DNA of 56,500 nt from Symbiodinium natans (Eukaryota > Sar > Dinophyceae > Suessiales > Symbiodiniaceae): positions 126,001 to 182,500 of the forward strand of contig CAJNDS010001802.1 of assembly GCA_905221605.1 (NCBI GenBank), written 5' to 3'. Both the position numbers and the translations under genes were made by a program. Below, piece by piece: positions 40,216-54,300 of the stretch (within the stretch, counting starts at the first letter, position 1; every line of letters starts with the position of its first letter). The notes under the pieces are model-generated. The model was not told the origin of the DNA and did not search any database. It was given only the letters and a program-made list of their open reading frames with translations.

Positions 40216-43200
40216 TTCTCTACGATAGGAGCTTAACCTAATTCCTTAGCAGCGCAACCCAGGCATGCCCCCTGTTACCCCATCAAGGTGTCTGGCATGT
40301 AATGGCCTGCCATCGCACGTGTACATGGGGCCACGACCGGTGCGCCCTTTGGAACAACGCACCAAGTCTGTGCTGGGCCCACTGCGAACAGTCCGGGCGC
40401 GGCGAGGTCTGGGAAAGGTGGGTCGCTGGGCAAAGTTCGGTCTCTCTTTTAGGATTTAGGATTTAGGGTTTTAGGGTTTAGGGTTTAGGGTTTAGGGTTT
40501 AGGGCGGCTGCTGAGTTAATTGACCTGCTTGAGAAACCAAAACCGGACCCTGCCCAGATTGACATGAACTCAACACGTGGAAAATGTTTGAAAACGTCCC
40601 ACCATCTACTCTCGAAGCCTTCACCCTTGGGACCGACATCTTCATTTCCTGGAATTTCTCTACACCTGTATGTGTCCAGTCTAGCTCTTCCATACCTCGT
40701 CACCTTCGAACAGTCTCTTCTCCGGAACTGTGTGAAATCTTAAGTTGATATTCATGCCCTCTTCCGTTCGATGTTAGGCCTCCTCCTCTTCGAGATCGCT
40801 GTCCACCACCTCAGGGACGGATGTCACAACATGTATGTGGCTGGGATTCCTGCTCCGCACACGTGTCGCAACTCCCACTCCGCCTGGGCCAAGACCAGGA
40901 GTCGGCTCAGGTCCTCCACAAAAACCACCGATGCAGAATTTTGCGCATGTCTTGATACATTTCGGAGGAGGAGGAGGAGGGGGTGGGGAGAGGAGCTGCC
41001 TTTTCTGGCCATCTTTTGAAAGTCAGCCTCCACCCTCAGATTGGTAGATCATATGAACTTGCTGCAAGACTACATCGCCATGTGATCTTCTTGCACTGGT
41101 GCTCTGCTAGTCTAGTCTTGAGACACCACACTGCCACAACTGCACATGCTGCTACACAGCTGTATTGCTGAAGCCACTTTTCGAGTGTACCAGAGTTTCA
41201 ATCGCAGGTAGTTCCGCTGCTGAGAACAGAGTACCAATAATACCTTACCACGTTCCTTAACTGCATGTTCTACAAGTAACATCATTCTCAAGCATCATGC
41301 TCACACGACATATCATGAACATGGCGACGAAAGCCACTGTGCTCTTCTGCACGAACGTTGCACCCTTTTTAGGGGCAACATCTGCAACAGGGTCTCCCAA
41401 TTTTTCCGAAGGTGTACACAGCAAAAGGGGTCTGAAATGAGGGGCAGCCGCTTACCTTAATTGCAATCTAGCATGTCGGTAGATCCTTCCCGCCTCCCGC
41501 TCTTCCCGTGCTCGCGGGATGCGCTGCGGCGGTGGTTCTGCTTCCACCACCGTGGTTCTTGGCACGGTGGGGGGCATGGGCGCCGGCACGGGTGCCGGAA
41601 GGGGCACCGGGCTGGGCGCTGGCATGGCTTTGGCAGAGGGTTTTAGCTAAACAGGCTGAGGAGTGGCATTCGAAGCATGCTGCAACTTCTCATGATGACG
41701 TTGCTTCTGCTCACCAACTGTCCGAAGCTCGTCGAGGCTTCTTTGTGCTCCAGCCGGTATGGTGGTAATGCATGATAGAGGTGCCACAAGTAATAGTGGG
41801 GAGAGGTACCATAAGACGTATGACAGTGTTTGGGGAAAGATGCGATCATGGCTTTGAGCAGCAAGCACGCTGAAGGTCAGTCTCAAACTGGAGCGAAACT
41901 GGATCGAAACGACGGACATCTGCAGCGAGAGCAACATGTTCGGAGGAAGAATGCCACATCAGAGTCAGAGATGAAAACGTAGTCATGTCAACATCTTCGA
42001 GATCGATGCAAGGCACATGTCACCTTTTTGCGATCGGGCTCGTGCGAGCCTTCCGGCCCTTCCGGCACAGTATATTGGGGGTTTACGAACATAAGGGACG
42101 CCCAAGAACCCCAATAAGGCACCTGATCTCATGATCCTTGCAACCTGCGTGCTTACGGGCTGGCTCACTTGCGGCAGTCAGTCGCGGCGGGTAGTGGAGG
42201 AGCTTCACAACCTCACAAACATTGCCCCAGTGTCCGATTCTTTCCCCCTGTGGAAGGAAGAAGTCACCAGGGCTTGTGTTTCTGGGTACTATGATGGCTT
42301 TCGGCATCTTCTGACATCTTCCGCATCTTCTGCCCCTCGTAAAACCCTAACACAACGTGCTGTTCCCCACTGCCACTCCATCTTGGCTCCCACCTTGAGA
42401 GCGCTCTCGACGGGGGGAAGCCCCAGCCAGCAAATGTTACCTGACGCTCGGAGTAGCGTAGGAAGATGTTGGAAGTGGAGGAAATTGGAAACATCGGAGA
42501 TTGAAAGAAAACCCTACTGGGAAAACTGGGGGGGGGGGGGGGGGGGGGGGGGGGGGAACTCCTCGGACTCCGAAGACCGAAAAGATTCGACACCTCGACA
42601 CCCTGGCGGCCCTCTGAGGCAGATGCCCAAGTATCATCTCGTAGATGATGACCTGCAGAACACTGCAGACCAGAGGGGATCAGAGAAATCCCAGGGGCCC
42701 TACAGCTTCTGCCATCCCACAGTCAGGAGGTGCGCACAAGGACGTTCATCGCCACCAGAGGGTACCGCATAAATGTTCGCATGGCATGGAGGAAGCTGGC
42801 GACCTGATCGAGCTGGGTCGAGCATGCTAAGGCTGCTGAGGTGTCTCGGTGGTATCGGCTTTGGCTTTTGAGAGTTTAGGACATTTTCGGGTTCGGCGTT
42901 TGTGGGTCACAACTCCTCAGAAGCGACTTTCACCAAGCAAAAGCCGCACACGCACACACACAGGCAGGCGACAGAAGGCAGCGCCCCCACGAACAGCCCC
43001 TGCTGTCATTACACAAGAATGCCACGTTGAGTGGGGGGGGGAGAGGTTTTTTTTGAAATTCAGGCTAGGGGAATGCAAAAACCAAGTGCCTGGTTCTTGG
43101 GCCCCAGGTTCTCGCCCACCACTGCCGAGTCCAAGCCGTATTTTCGCCTCGAAAAGCCCCGCACTTTGAACGCTTTTGGAGGTTTGCGGGTTTTGGAGGT

Positions 43201-46200
43201 TTCGGACTTAGAGGGGTTGAGGTTTTCTGGGTTTCGGGTCTTGAGGGTCCTGGAAGGAAAACAAGCGAGGCACTCTGTGCAAAGACTCGAAAGATGCAAA
43301 CAAATCATCCAAGCGCAACAAAGGGGGTTTCCTAGTAGCCCCTTGAGAAGCTTGGGGTTGTTTGCTCAACCTATCAGACACAAAGCCACCTGCTGCTCCG
43401 CCCACGCAGGTACATACGGTTGTAGACATCACAGCGATGGTCGCAAGCATCGTCGGAATTCCCCTTCCTGCACTCCTCTCCGGTCTCCACCCTGCTTAAC
43501 GCTAACGACACCCCAAAACCCTAAACCCCCTGAAAGGTCTGAGGATAGGCGCAAGAATCGTTTTTCATTCAGAATGGCGGCGGCGTTCATGAGCAGAAGC
43601 CCGGCCTGTGCGGCATGAAGAAAGGCAGAGGGGTCACAGACAGTTGGGGAGCTTAAAGGGCCTCTTCAAGCGACCTAAGAAGAACACGTGGGTCATTCTA
43701 TGCTTCGCTCGGACCTCGAAAAGGTGCACCAAGCCGATCGCCATCCCGGCGTCGATGCCCGCAGGCCCCCTTCGTTGAGGGTTGTGGAGTTTAGGGTCTT
43801 TCGAGGAGTTTCCGCGAGAAGTCTTTTGAGACAACCAGAAGCTGCGCAGCTTGTCGAGCCTGCAGCCCGCCCCCGGGCGTCTCTCCCGGAAAAGGACTCT
43901 CACCGGTTCTAAGCCAAAGCCCACGGCGAGGATTCAGATTTCCAGATGGGCAGACTCAGGAAGATGCATCCCGACGCATCGTTTGACCCCAAACCCTAAG
44001 GCGCTGCCCGATTCCCTTGAAGCTGGGCTTAACAACCAGTCCCTGGTATCTTGGACTTCCAAAGGTCCTAAGGCAAACCCGTCCATGGTCTTCTCGCACC
44101 ATCTACAACTCTTCTTGCATCCAACAGATTCGAGACGCAAGTTCGTTTTGGAGATTTTGGAACGGCCAGCGCTCGCAACGCATGGGAAAAAGCGCGCAAA
44201 TGACTCAGGCGTGTGCCTGCGTGCTACATGCTGGTGTTAAATGCTGCGCAAGCATGCCAGTCCAAGCGCAAACCTGACAACATGCTGCAAGCTTCGACCC
44301 CTACTATAAGGCCCAAAATACCCCAAACCACTTGTCTTAAGGCATCCTAAGCACACGCGCACGCAGACGCACACGTGCACACGTGGACGCGCTGTGGCAA
44401 CCCTGAGCCGGCCAAGCCGTGCCGGCATGCAAGCAAACAGGATCTCCGAGTAAGCCAATTGTTGCCAGGTGCCTTCACAGAAGATTCAGAGTTCATGTCC
44501 ACCAGCAGCCGCTCTCTATGTACACTCTGTGACTGCCCGACGCCCTCGAATAAAGGGTCCGCACAAGCGGGCCGCTCGCTTTCAGACACCTCGCCTGCCA
44601 TGCCGGACAACCTGCACGAAGGCTCGGACAACTACGAAGTCAAATCTGGCCCTGAAACCTATGTGAGTGCGCAGAGTTGGAGTAGGATGTGACTCAACTT
44701 CGCCAGTGATCTGATGAGGCATCTGCACTCAAGAGCTGCAGTGCAAGGAGAATGGCCACCCTGCTCTTGCTCGCTCTTTTTCGTCGGCTATTTGGGGCGC
44801 CATCCGCTTCGGCCAGCAGTTGCTGGCCCCGGAATGACCAGGAACTAGAGGTGAGATAGCAAGGCACTGGCACATGAGGCCGGCCGGCTCCAGAGATACA
44901 GCACCCAGAACGGTCAGCCTCCGCGGCTGCGACTTCGACAAGGCTGGACACTTGCAAGCCTTGTGGGAAAATTGCCAGGCTGCAGGGCGGGCTTCAGGCA
45001 CCCGAACGAAAGGAGCCGGGACATTGCAGGATGTGACCTAAACAAACGATTGACAAGCCCAATGGAAGCCGAAGCCCTGCGATGCAGAGCCCACGAAAGC
45101 CTGCTAGGCAGGCAAGCGCATCGTGATAAAAAAAAACAAGGGAAACTACTACACTTCATGAAAGGACTTGGCCTGGACCCAAGTCCGGACTTCGCGTCCC
45201 ATGCACATTAGCATCAGTGAAGTGGTGCCACTTGTGGGACCGCACAACCGGAATTTGGACCGTGGCGCATCCTGGTCTTTAGACATGCGCAGCTCCCACA
45301 TCACTCCTGGGCAGAAAGGATTCAGGGTGTATGGCGCACCATGACGACATGGCACGTTCACGTCCGAAGCGGCAGCAGCACGTGAACCCAGCACTACTCA
45401 GAACGATCTCATGAAGCTGAGGCACGTCGTATTGGTAACGCTGAAGTCCATCCGGGACCGCTTGGTTTCCCTGCAACGAACCGGCACCGAGCATCAAAAA
45501 ACTGAACCCTGCAAACCTCATCCTAAGTCCTAAGCGGCTTTTGTAAGAAGCTGTTCTTTCAGGGCAGGGTTGGTGCTTTAGTCAGCGCTGCTTCGATTCG
45601 GAGAGACATTCTTCGCACATGGCCAGAGGTAGATAACAGACATAACGAGCGGAGCGAGCCTTCCCAGCGCCCCTGGCTCCACCGAAGTCGATGTCGGTGA
45701 ATTCCTCGGGCGGATCCGCACGGCACAAAGAAATATCCTCTGGCAAGCATGGGAGGGCGTTGGCTGTTCGAGGCCCTCTCTGTGTCAACCTAGACCCCAA
45801 ACAGCGGGCCTCTCGCGCAAGGTGCAGAATCGCTGAACCCGCAAAAACATCTTGACGAACCTGACAACAAGCTTGGACAACAAAAACAACACTTAAAAAA
45901 TCTTGGGGGAAACTTAACACCCCCAAACCCTACTCCCTACCTTTTTCTACCGGAGCTGGCGGCGCTTGTCGGAATTATGGCCCCCCTCGCAACCCCAGAC
46001 GACGTTACTATTTCTACTGATATTACTACTCCTATTGCTGCTATCGCTACTTGTGATATTTCAGAATGGTAAGTTCTGCTCGCATGACTCCGATTATGAT
46101 TGTTACTTACTATGAGTGTGATTATGATTCGTTCAGTGTCACAAAGACTTTCAAAATCCAAGCTTCCAGGCGTGAAGGGTCGGCCTTGGCTTTGGACTCT

Positions 46201-47774
46201 GCAATGCCCTGCTGCAGCCTGGGGGAGGAAAGCAAACAAGAGCCAGGAGTCGTTTTGGCTTCGGGTTCGCCTCGGGTATTCGTCATACTGATAATACTCA
46301 GAAGATGACAGTTCAACACTGCTTCCATGTAGTGTTCAAGTGTGCCGGGCTTACGTGTACAAGTAGGGCTTGGATGGGTTTAGGGATGTGGACTAGCCAG
46401 TCGGCCAGATACGACAGCATTCTGGACTACAAGGCTGACATCATGCGTTACATGCTGAAGCTCGCAGGACGGGGCTCGCCGTAAAAGTCCTCAATCTCGG
46501 CATCTCGGCAAACGCCCTTGCACTAAGATCCAATACCAAGCGCGGCTGCCCCGGAGATGAGCCCCTGACATATCCAGCAGCTTGGCAGGCCGCCGCTCAA
46601 GCAACGCTCGAACCTCTCCAAGTCTTGGTGATTAAGAGTTACTTACTGAGATACATGGGCCAGGAATCCTCAATCTGCACCAAGTTGGAGGCACTGCAGC
46701 ATTTACACCTGTGCCCTGGGACAGCAGCAACAGGCAGAACCGCCACCTCCTTGAAAGTCAGCTCGGTGTCGCGGATGCTCCGCTTTTGCGTTCGCCAGCG
46801 CCAGTACCTTTGCTCGTCGGCTTTACGGCTTCCGCGCCTATGCTACGCGGTGCCCACTGTGCTTCCTCACAATTGTTTCTGTTCATTGGCTACCTGAGGC
46901 GACGAGCAGGGCGACGCAAAAACCTTGCGAAACTGCCAGACTTCGAGCGCAGTGTGCCAGTGGAAGAAGGCGGCGCTGTAGACCAGGCAGGTCATCTCGA
47001 AGACGCCCTACCACAAGCGCCATGCTTCTGATAGCGAAGGATTCCGTATCGTCTCCGACTCTGCCAGCATCACTTGAGGACTCCATAGTTTAATAAAACC
47101 ACTAGAAAGCCCGAACAGCCTTGTGGGCTTCAAGGTTCGAGGCTTAGAGACAGGTGTTGAAAAGCCCGAACCCACAAGATCCAAAGCCACTCACTGTTGT
47201 AGCCTCCCGGAGCCAAGCAGTTGGACTTAGCAGGCTCATCGGCTTGACATCGGACCTGCAACCTTCAAAACCTCCTAAATCCGCCGCCCTAAAAACCCTC
47301 AAAAAACAAATCCGCACCCGAAGCCGCTAACCCCTCGTAACCCCTGCAAACCCTGAAGCCCCCAAGGTTCTGAACCCACTAAACCCCGGCTCCGGCCCGC
47401 GAGCCATTGCAGAGCTTGGACAGTCGGCCCTCGAGTAGGCACTCAATGACCATCCTGAATCTGGCTTCTTAGGGTTTCAGGGTGTTGGGATTCTAATTTC
47501 AGGGGTTTAGGGTTTATACGGCTTTTGTGTTCAGAATGTAGGGCCTTCGGGTTATAGGGTTTCGGAGTCTTGGGTTTTTCGGCCCCTTCCTCATACGCTC
47601 CAACTGTTCTACCTGGTTACCAACCACCTGGGCAGCCGCAATCTTGCGTTCGGGCTTCCTGAACCACGGCTTCGGCTTGACCCCGGGCCTCTACCATGGC
47701 ACGGCCTGGGCCTGTAGTGGGTTTAGGACCAGAAAGGAAGTAAGTCCTGCAGCTCATTCCTTGTGATGAGGTGC
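40216..47774. other. Host DNA with only weak exon candidates
   Basis: Includes a telomere-like tract at about 40445-40505, a 29-base G run at 42528-42556, and short GC-rich frames on both strands. A minus-strand stretch at about 45585-45790 (CLPEDISLCRADPPEEF, YLPLAMCEECLSE) looks more coding-like than its surroundings but has no family I know. Everything else appears intergenic or intronic. Confidence 0.35.
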
Positions 47775-47975
47775 GAAGATGTTCGTAGCAAGACGACCCA
47801 CAGACAGTTGCAGCCCAAGCGGCTTGGTGATGTTTATTGACACGCAGGCGAGGGGAAAGTTGTGCTGCGCATCTTGCGCCAGCAGGTAGGCCGATTTCAT
47901 GAGGTCGAAGTGGTGCGAAAAGAAATAGAACATTTGCATGACGTTCAGGACGCCCCCAGAACGGTTCAAGTCCTT
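47775..47975 (-). CDS. Possible ELMO-type exon (weak)
   Basis: A minus-strand frame reads VLNVMQMFYFFSHHFDLM, then AQHNFPLACVSINITKPLGLQL. The block FPLACVSINIT resembles the conserved FPFAVxGINIT core of ELMO domains, and the preceding helix fits. No flanking exon was found to confirm it, so this is tentative; a chance match in GC-rich DNA is possible. Confidence 0.25.
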
Positions 47976-48107
47976 GGCCGCGCCGCAGTGTCGCACTCTG
48001 TCTGTCGAGTGTGCCTACTTGTCTGCTCCCACTTTCTCGCTGCTTCTGTCCCTCTGTCTCCGCCTCTGTTTCTGTCGTATTTGGCTCACTGCCACTGTCT
48101 GTCACAC

Positions 48108-48350
48108 GAGTGCTGTCCGGCTGCTGTCCCTCTTTATTTCTCTTTGTCTCGCTTTATTTTCTTCCTTTCCCTTTATTTCTCTTTCTTTCTCTTTCTTTCT
48201 CGTTCTTTCTCTTTCTCTTTCTTGTTCTTTTTGTCTTTATTTGTTTGTTGATTTCTTTTCGTTCTTCTCTCTCGCTCTTTTTGCTCCTCTTCTGCGCACT
48301 CTCTCGCTCTCTCGCTCTCTCGCTCTCTGGCTCTCTGACTCGATCTTTGG
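48108..48350. repeat. Polypyrimidine tract (CT-rich)
   Basis: About 240 bp almost free of purines on the plus strand. It is built of CTTT and TTTC units, then CTCTCG units near 48300-48330. Suited to triplex or slippage. Confidence 0.85.
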
Positions 48351-51300
48351 GATGCGTCGTGGACTGATTATATCAATATAATGCTGGCTGCCAAGAGTCG
48401 GTTCTGGGATCTCCGCTTTGAAATCCCAGGAGTTCCCAGTGTCTGCCAACCGTTGGGCAAACCTTATTCCTTGACAGCTTGCCGTACATCGTCCGCAGCA
48501 TTCGGTGATGCACGGTGTCGTTGAAGTCCTTGCATGCATCGCTCCAGGGGAGCTTACAGCTGCAGCCAAGGACTTTGGAAGTTGGCTTGTGCAAGAAACA
48601 TCTGTGATCCTTCTAGTGTACACAATCTTCAACAACTCGAGTCAAATCTTTCCGAGCGTCAAAGTGCGTGACTTTGAGGAAGAGGACTAGATCCTTCTCC
48701 GCCCAGAACCTGCACAAACGAATTGACAAAGGGCTGGGGTACTGCGAAGAATGCTCCGCTGGTAAGGGATTTCAGACTCTCATTCGACAACGTTCCGGCC
48801 GCCATGTCTTTGCCACTAGCAGCTCAGAGCTCAAAGCACGTAGGGTTGCCACCTATTGCAGGTAAGCCTTCCATCAGACATGTATGTATGAGGGATTATG
48901 AGGGTGTGCATTTGTGTGTGTGTGTGCTTGCCAAGTCTCCGCCGCTCAAGACCAGGGACTTCAGAACGAGGCCGCATGCGCTTCATGAAGCATCCACAGC
49001 CCGCGAGATCATCCTTGGACGTGTCAAGGGGCAAGCTGACCACAACGCACTGCGCTTGTCTGTACCACCAGAAAATTCACGCATGCTTCACTTGATATAT
49101 GGGAATTTCCCAAAACCCCAAATAGAATAGAATCCCCTTAGAGGGACCCCAAAAAGGGTACCCCTATTCTTGGAAACCACCATATCCTTGGAGGAGTCCA
49201 ATCTCAAATGTTGACATCAGTTCCGACCGAGTCTCCTCAATCATCTCCTCTCGCATTTGCCGCAAGGCAGCCGGGTCTATCTCCAGCTGGAGCAACCTCA
49301 ATACTGGTGGCAGCAGCAGGTGCAGCATCATCAGCAGCACCACCACAAACTACAAACAGCGGTGAGAGCATTCTAGCGCTCGCGTTCTCACACATTCGAC
49401 AATCGCGAACCGCCTTCCCCCGTCTTGATGCAGTTAAGCAAGTTTTCGCAACTGCTGAAATGAACCGTACCCTCTGCATCATCCACGTTCTCCTTCCGGC
49501 ATTCAAAAGCCTGTCTAGAGTATGCAGCTTGACAACTGCGCCTGTCTTGACTTCAAGTAATTGCTTTTGGCCCTCTCACATCTCTGCTCGTAACACCTTG
49601 CAGACTGAAGCAGGCAGGAGAGCACGGTTAGCGAGGTGTCTTTTGCTATGAGTCAGAAGTAGCCAGCAAGAGCAACTGCACAAGAGTCATCGAGGTTCGG
49701 TGTTGGGGCTTGTGATTGTGGCAGCTGGGCACTGGCCAAAGTGCTTCACTCCAAGCCAACAGAGTCGCGCTTGTCGGAGGAATGTTAACTAGGAAAAAGG
49801 ACAAGCGACCACTGCGTGAAGTCCTTGTAGCTGAGGGGTTGGCTCAGGACGTCCTTTGAGCTCTCAGCTCTTTGGGTTTCTGCAAGGCTGAAGCAGCTCC
49901 ACTGAGCGATGCTTTTCTCGAGGCTTTCCTACTCCTACCGTCTTCCCCCATGATCTGCCGGAACCCCTGTAAGCCACTGCATTTCTCTGTTGAACCCCTG
50001 CATTTGCCCCTGAAGATGGCGCTTCCGTCCTGCGAGACGGCCACAACGCCTTTGGACTCACGCGCGTTCGCAATGAGCTCATCGGTCCGACGGGCAATCT
50101 CGTCCCACTCTTTGTCCAAGCTGGCATCCTGCGCTCAATCACTTGAAAAGCCTGGACTCATGATCTCCGAACCTGGCATGTGCAGAGCAACATCGCCAGC
50201 ACAATCAGGATGAAGATCTGCAAGGGCTCCTCATCCGCCTCTCTGTTGCATACAGAACTGTTCGCGGGCGAGCTGTTCTGCGGCACGGGCTCCCTGCATC
50301 AGGTGCTGGCGTTGCAGGTGCTTAGGCACACGAGGCAAGCCTTTGATGGAGGCTGCTTCGGGAAGGTTAGAGTGGCGGCCTCCTCTCCGTGCTCTCTTGC
50401 ATCAGGTTCGCCAGCTTGGAAACCTGGAAAATGTCTGGGCTTGAGTTGGGCTTGAGTTGATGGATTGCACAGGAAGGTTCGGTACAACGGGCCACCATTC
50501 AACAAGAGCAAAACAGTCCTGGTGAAACACTTCATGGACGGAGCTTAGACACCCTGCACCCAGGTGACTGCAGTGCATGGCCCCCCTCTCCCGTCCGTCC
50601 CCTCCCCCACCTTCCCCTCCCAAAAAAAAAACACAAACACAGATGGAAAAAAAAACAATCTCTAAAAGGGTGTAAAAGGAACACTGACAGGGCACTGGCG
50701 CAGCAAGGCTCCTGGATGGCTCCGCTCTTGCCGCAGCCCCCGAGGCGGACTCCTTCGCTTGAGGATCCCAGAATCAACTGAGTCCTTCTCAAAGGGCTCA
50801 GTGGGGTTAGGGTTTAGGGTTTAGGGCTTAGGGCTTAGGGTTTAGGGTTCAGGGCGGGTTCAGGGTTTAACATCAGGTACTTAACTCCTCATTCCTTACT
50901 AAGAACCAGTTTTCAACGGGGTTTGGGTTGTGAGTTTGGGCTTCATGCGGCTAAGCTTGTGGGGTCTAGCTGGGGTTTAGGGTGCAGGGCTACCAGAATT
51001 GGAAGGGTTGCTTCTGGCGGTGGAAGGTCCTGCAGTCCTCGGGTCCCCCCCGCCTACAGGAAGCAAAAGGCGGTCCTGATTTCGGCGAAGAGGCCCTGCT
51101 GGCTCTGCAGCCTGGGGGACTTAGGGTGGAGTTCGGCTGTTGTCCCTTTAGGCTCAGGATTGCGGGTGTAAGGTTTTGGTTTCAGTTTACGGGGTTTTGG
51201 GCTTTCGGGTCTTTGTTCGGGCTACTCTCACCCCAGTGTCTATCTGGTGCCAGGTCCCTAGCCTCCGGAAACCCTCATCTTTTCTTGACCCACCCCTCCA

Positions 51301-54300
51301 AGTATCCAAGCAGCCACAATCCGACTGCTGGCGGCCACAGCATCGACTGATGACCGTGCCGGAGCCTCTGGCCACTCTCGTGCCGGCAGCACAAGGATGA
51401 TCGCAGGCACTCGTATTTCTTCTGCTACTGCTTCCTGCAAATACACGAATACATCGTGCAGCTTGCATTCCACTCTGCAATCCCTAAACCGTTCTGCTAC
51501 TGCTACCGCTGTGAGAACTTGCGGCTCGGTAGCAGCAGGCTCGGGCGCTGCTTCGATCACCCGTGGCAGGGTGGCCTGCGCCTACAAGCACGGCATGCAC
51601 GGGAGTACAGCTTCGCATTCTTAATCTTGCCAACTTAGAAACCTTCGATTTTTTGACATCCTAAGTTTTTTTTGAGATCTTGCTTGCAACCTCCGAAAAC
51701 ATGGACCCTAGCAAGCTTCGGCTTGGGGTCCAGGATTTACAAACCGCTCCTCGGGGATGGGGGCGAGGATGTCGGCGAACATCTCGTCTATGCCACTCGC
51801 TCTAGGCACATCTTCCTGCGCGACCGATTCACAAGCAACATACATATACATGTGTATACATACATATATATCTATATATGGTGACTGTTACATGTGTAGC
51901 TGTAGAAATGTATACATAAAAAATGTAAGTTATGCATTATTTCAATATGTACTGTTTGAACTGCTCCACTCTTGCACCGGCCCCGTCCTCGCGTTGCGCC
52001 ACAACAGGCTCTGGTGGCGCCGCAGGCTCTAGTGCCTCTGCTGGCGTCGCTGCGAACCCACCGACGGCAAAAGTCACCTGGAGCATGCAGGGTGGCGCAA
52101 GTTGCCCCCCCCTATATAAACTCTTCAAACCCAAAAGGCTGCCCCAAAAACGATGGTCGGCGCCTCGGCTCCGCTGGCACGGCTGGGTGCCGCCTGCACC
52201 TCCTCTTCCTCCTGAATTTCGCTCTCCTTGCGTCGGGGGCCATGAGCTATGAAACAGGGCTTCGCATGCCTTTCTCGTGTTCGGCTTTGGATTCTTTACA
52301 CCCTGACTGGAGGTCCTGCACAGACGAAAGGGGGAGGAGGGGAGGCAGCCACTGAGCACTAATCACGCGTGGCCATGTCAGCTTTCGAACTTTTTTTGTG
52401 CGGCCTGGCACGCCGTTGCTTTGCTAGGCCTGGGGCCCGAACTGAAACTACCAGAGCCAGACCTAGCAAAACAAAATGGGACCCATGTCAGCCCCTGCAA
52501 CCACATACACTCCACGATCCACTACAACAGAGCGATCCGCCCAAGCGCAGCCATGCACACCCCAATGGGCCAGGGGCCTAGCATGTAGCAGTCCTCCTTC
52601 TCATCCTCCTCATCCGGCGTTCGTGGAGGTGCTACTTCACTCGGGCGAGTTTCACCCGCTCCCTCCTCAAGGGTGATGTGGGCGGAACGCGCTTCTGCCA
52701 CGGCCTGCGGGCCAGCTCTCTGTCGGAATGTGGATCCCCAGAAGCAGCACACAAGAACAACGACACACAGCAAAACAGTAGAAAGCCAAGGGGAGGTTCA
52801 AACAAAGCCAGATTGCAGCAAGATACCAAGGCAAGGCTCGGGCTTAGCCCATGGGACGAGAGAGCTCCCCCGAGTGCAAGGCCCTACAGGCATGACAAAG
52901 GCAAAAAAAACTGCAGACTTTACTCTCCCGCTTGCCCGGCTTCCTAGACATCCTTGAACCCTTGTGAGTTTCCTTTACAGCAAACTCCACAAAGTTGGAG
53001 CATCCTTATCCCCATACCCCAAGAAGAGCCCCCAGATTCGGCCTCGGAGTGCGGCCTTGGAGCCTCTGAGGGCGGGTCCGGCTCAGCTGGCGCCAGAGCC
53101 TTTTTGGGCTCGCTGGGCTAAGCACTCGCTTTGTGGGGCTCAGCGGTTCAAGGTTCAGGGGAGAGCAAAGTCGGGATAGCAGGACCTCTCCTAGAGTCCT
53201 AGAGAGCTTGCGACCTAACCTAGAACCGTCGAAGCACGAGCAAGCGTGGAAGAGCCCAGCATCCACACCCTGAAGCCAAAACCAAACTCCGGCACTACAG
53301 CGCTAGAATACGGTCTCCTGGCGTGAGTCCACCGAGTCCGAGCTGATCTCCACCTCGGAGGCCTTCAGGGGGGGGGGGGAGGAGAGGGGACAGACACTCA
53401 CACTGTCTGACGGGTAGCTTTGCTGACGGAGACGGAATGACCGGCCGGAAGCGAGGACACGCTGAGTGGGAGCTTATCGAGCTGAGGACCTGAGGATGTT
53501 TGGGCACAGATGCCGGGCCTGCTGGATGATCTGGAGCAAGTCGGCAGACTTGATGCTCTCGCCAGCGTCTGAATCCTGCTCGGCTCAGGACTAACGGAGC
53601 CAAGCACGCGGTGGAAACACGTGCAGAAGATTGCAGAAGCCTCATCAAGGCCGATGTGCAGCACATCGTCGACTTCTATGGCGGGTGGCGCCTGCAAGCA
53701 CAGCATCCAGGAGCCTTGCCCAAAGCCCTAAACCCTACACCTGAAACCCTAAACTTGAAAGCACCGCTCCTGATGACTGCGACGTGTGGAGTCTGCGGTA
53801 GTCGTGGCGGACCGCCCGGTCGCCTGCTGCTCCACTTGGGTTTGGGAGCCCATTGGAGGAGATAGGCTTAGGGGGATTTAAAGTCTGAAAGGCTGCCCAC
53901 TGTTCGCTTTGGCTCGGGCCCTGACAGTCTCGTCCTGCGGACCCAAGTCAAAAACAATATCATCTGCCGCCGACTCCTCTGCCTGCACCGGTGTGAGCGC
54001 CAAGCGTGGGTCACACCAGGAGGGCATACCACGCTTACCGCCAAAACCCTCGCTTCGCATGCTGCACTTTGCTGCCTTTGCTACACATCGACCACTCTGT
54101 CGAAGGGACATACAGTCTGCTGACGACCGTTTACATCAAGCATCCCCACCTTCGGCGGCAAGACCGTCAGCAAGGAGTTTGCCTGATGATCAGAATTTAG
54201 AAGCCTAGCTGGCTAAGACCTGGGAGGCATCCCGAAAAGCCGAAAACAGCCCGAATGGACTGCGGCAGCTAGCTCTGCTCTCCAGCGTTACCTTAAAACC

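Noticed and set aside
42528-42556. Run of 29 G
   Set aside because: Could be called a G-quadruplex, but a homopolymer of this length is more likely slippage or an assembly error.
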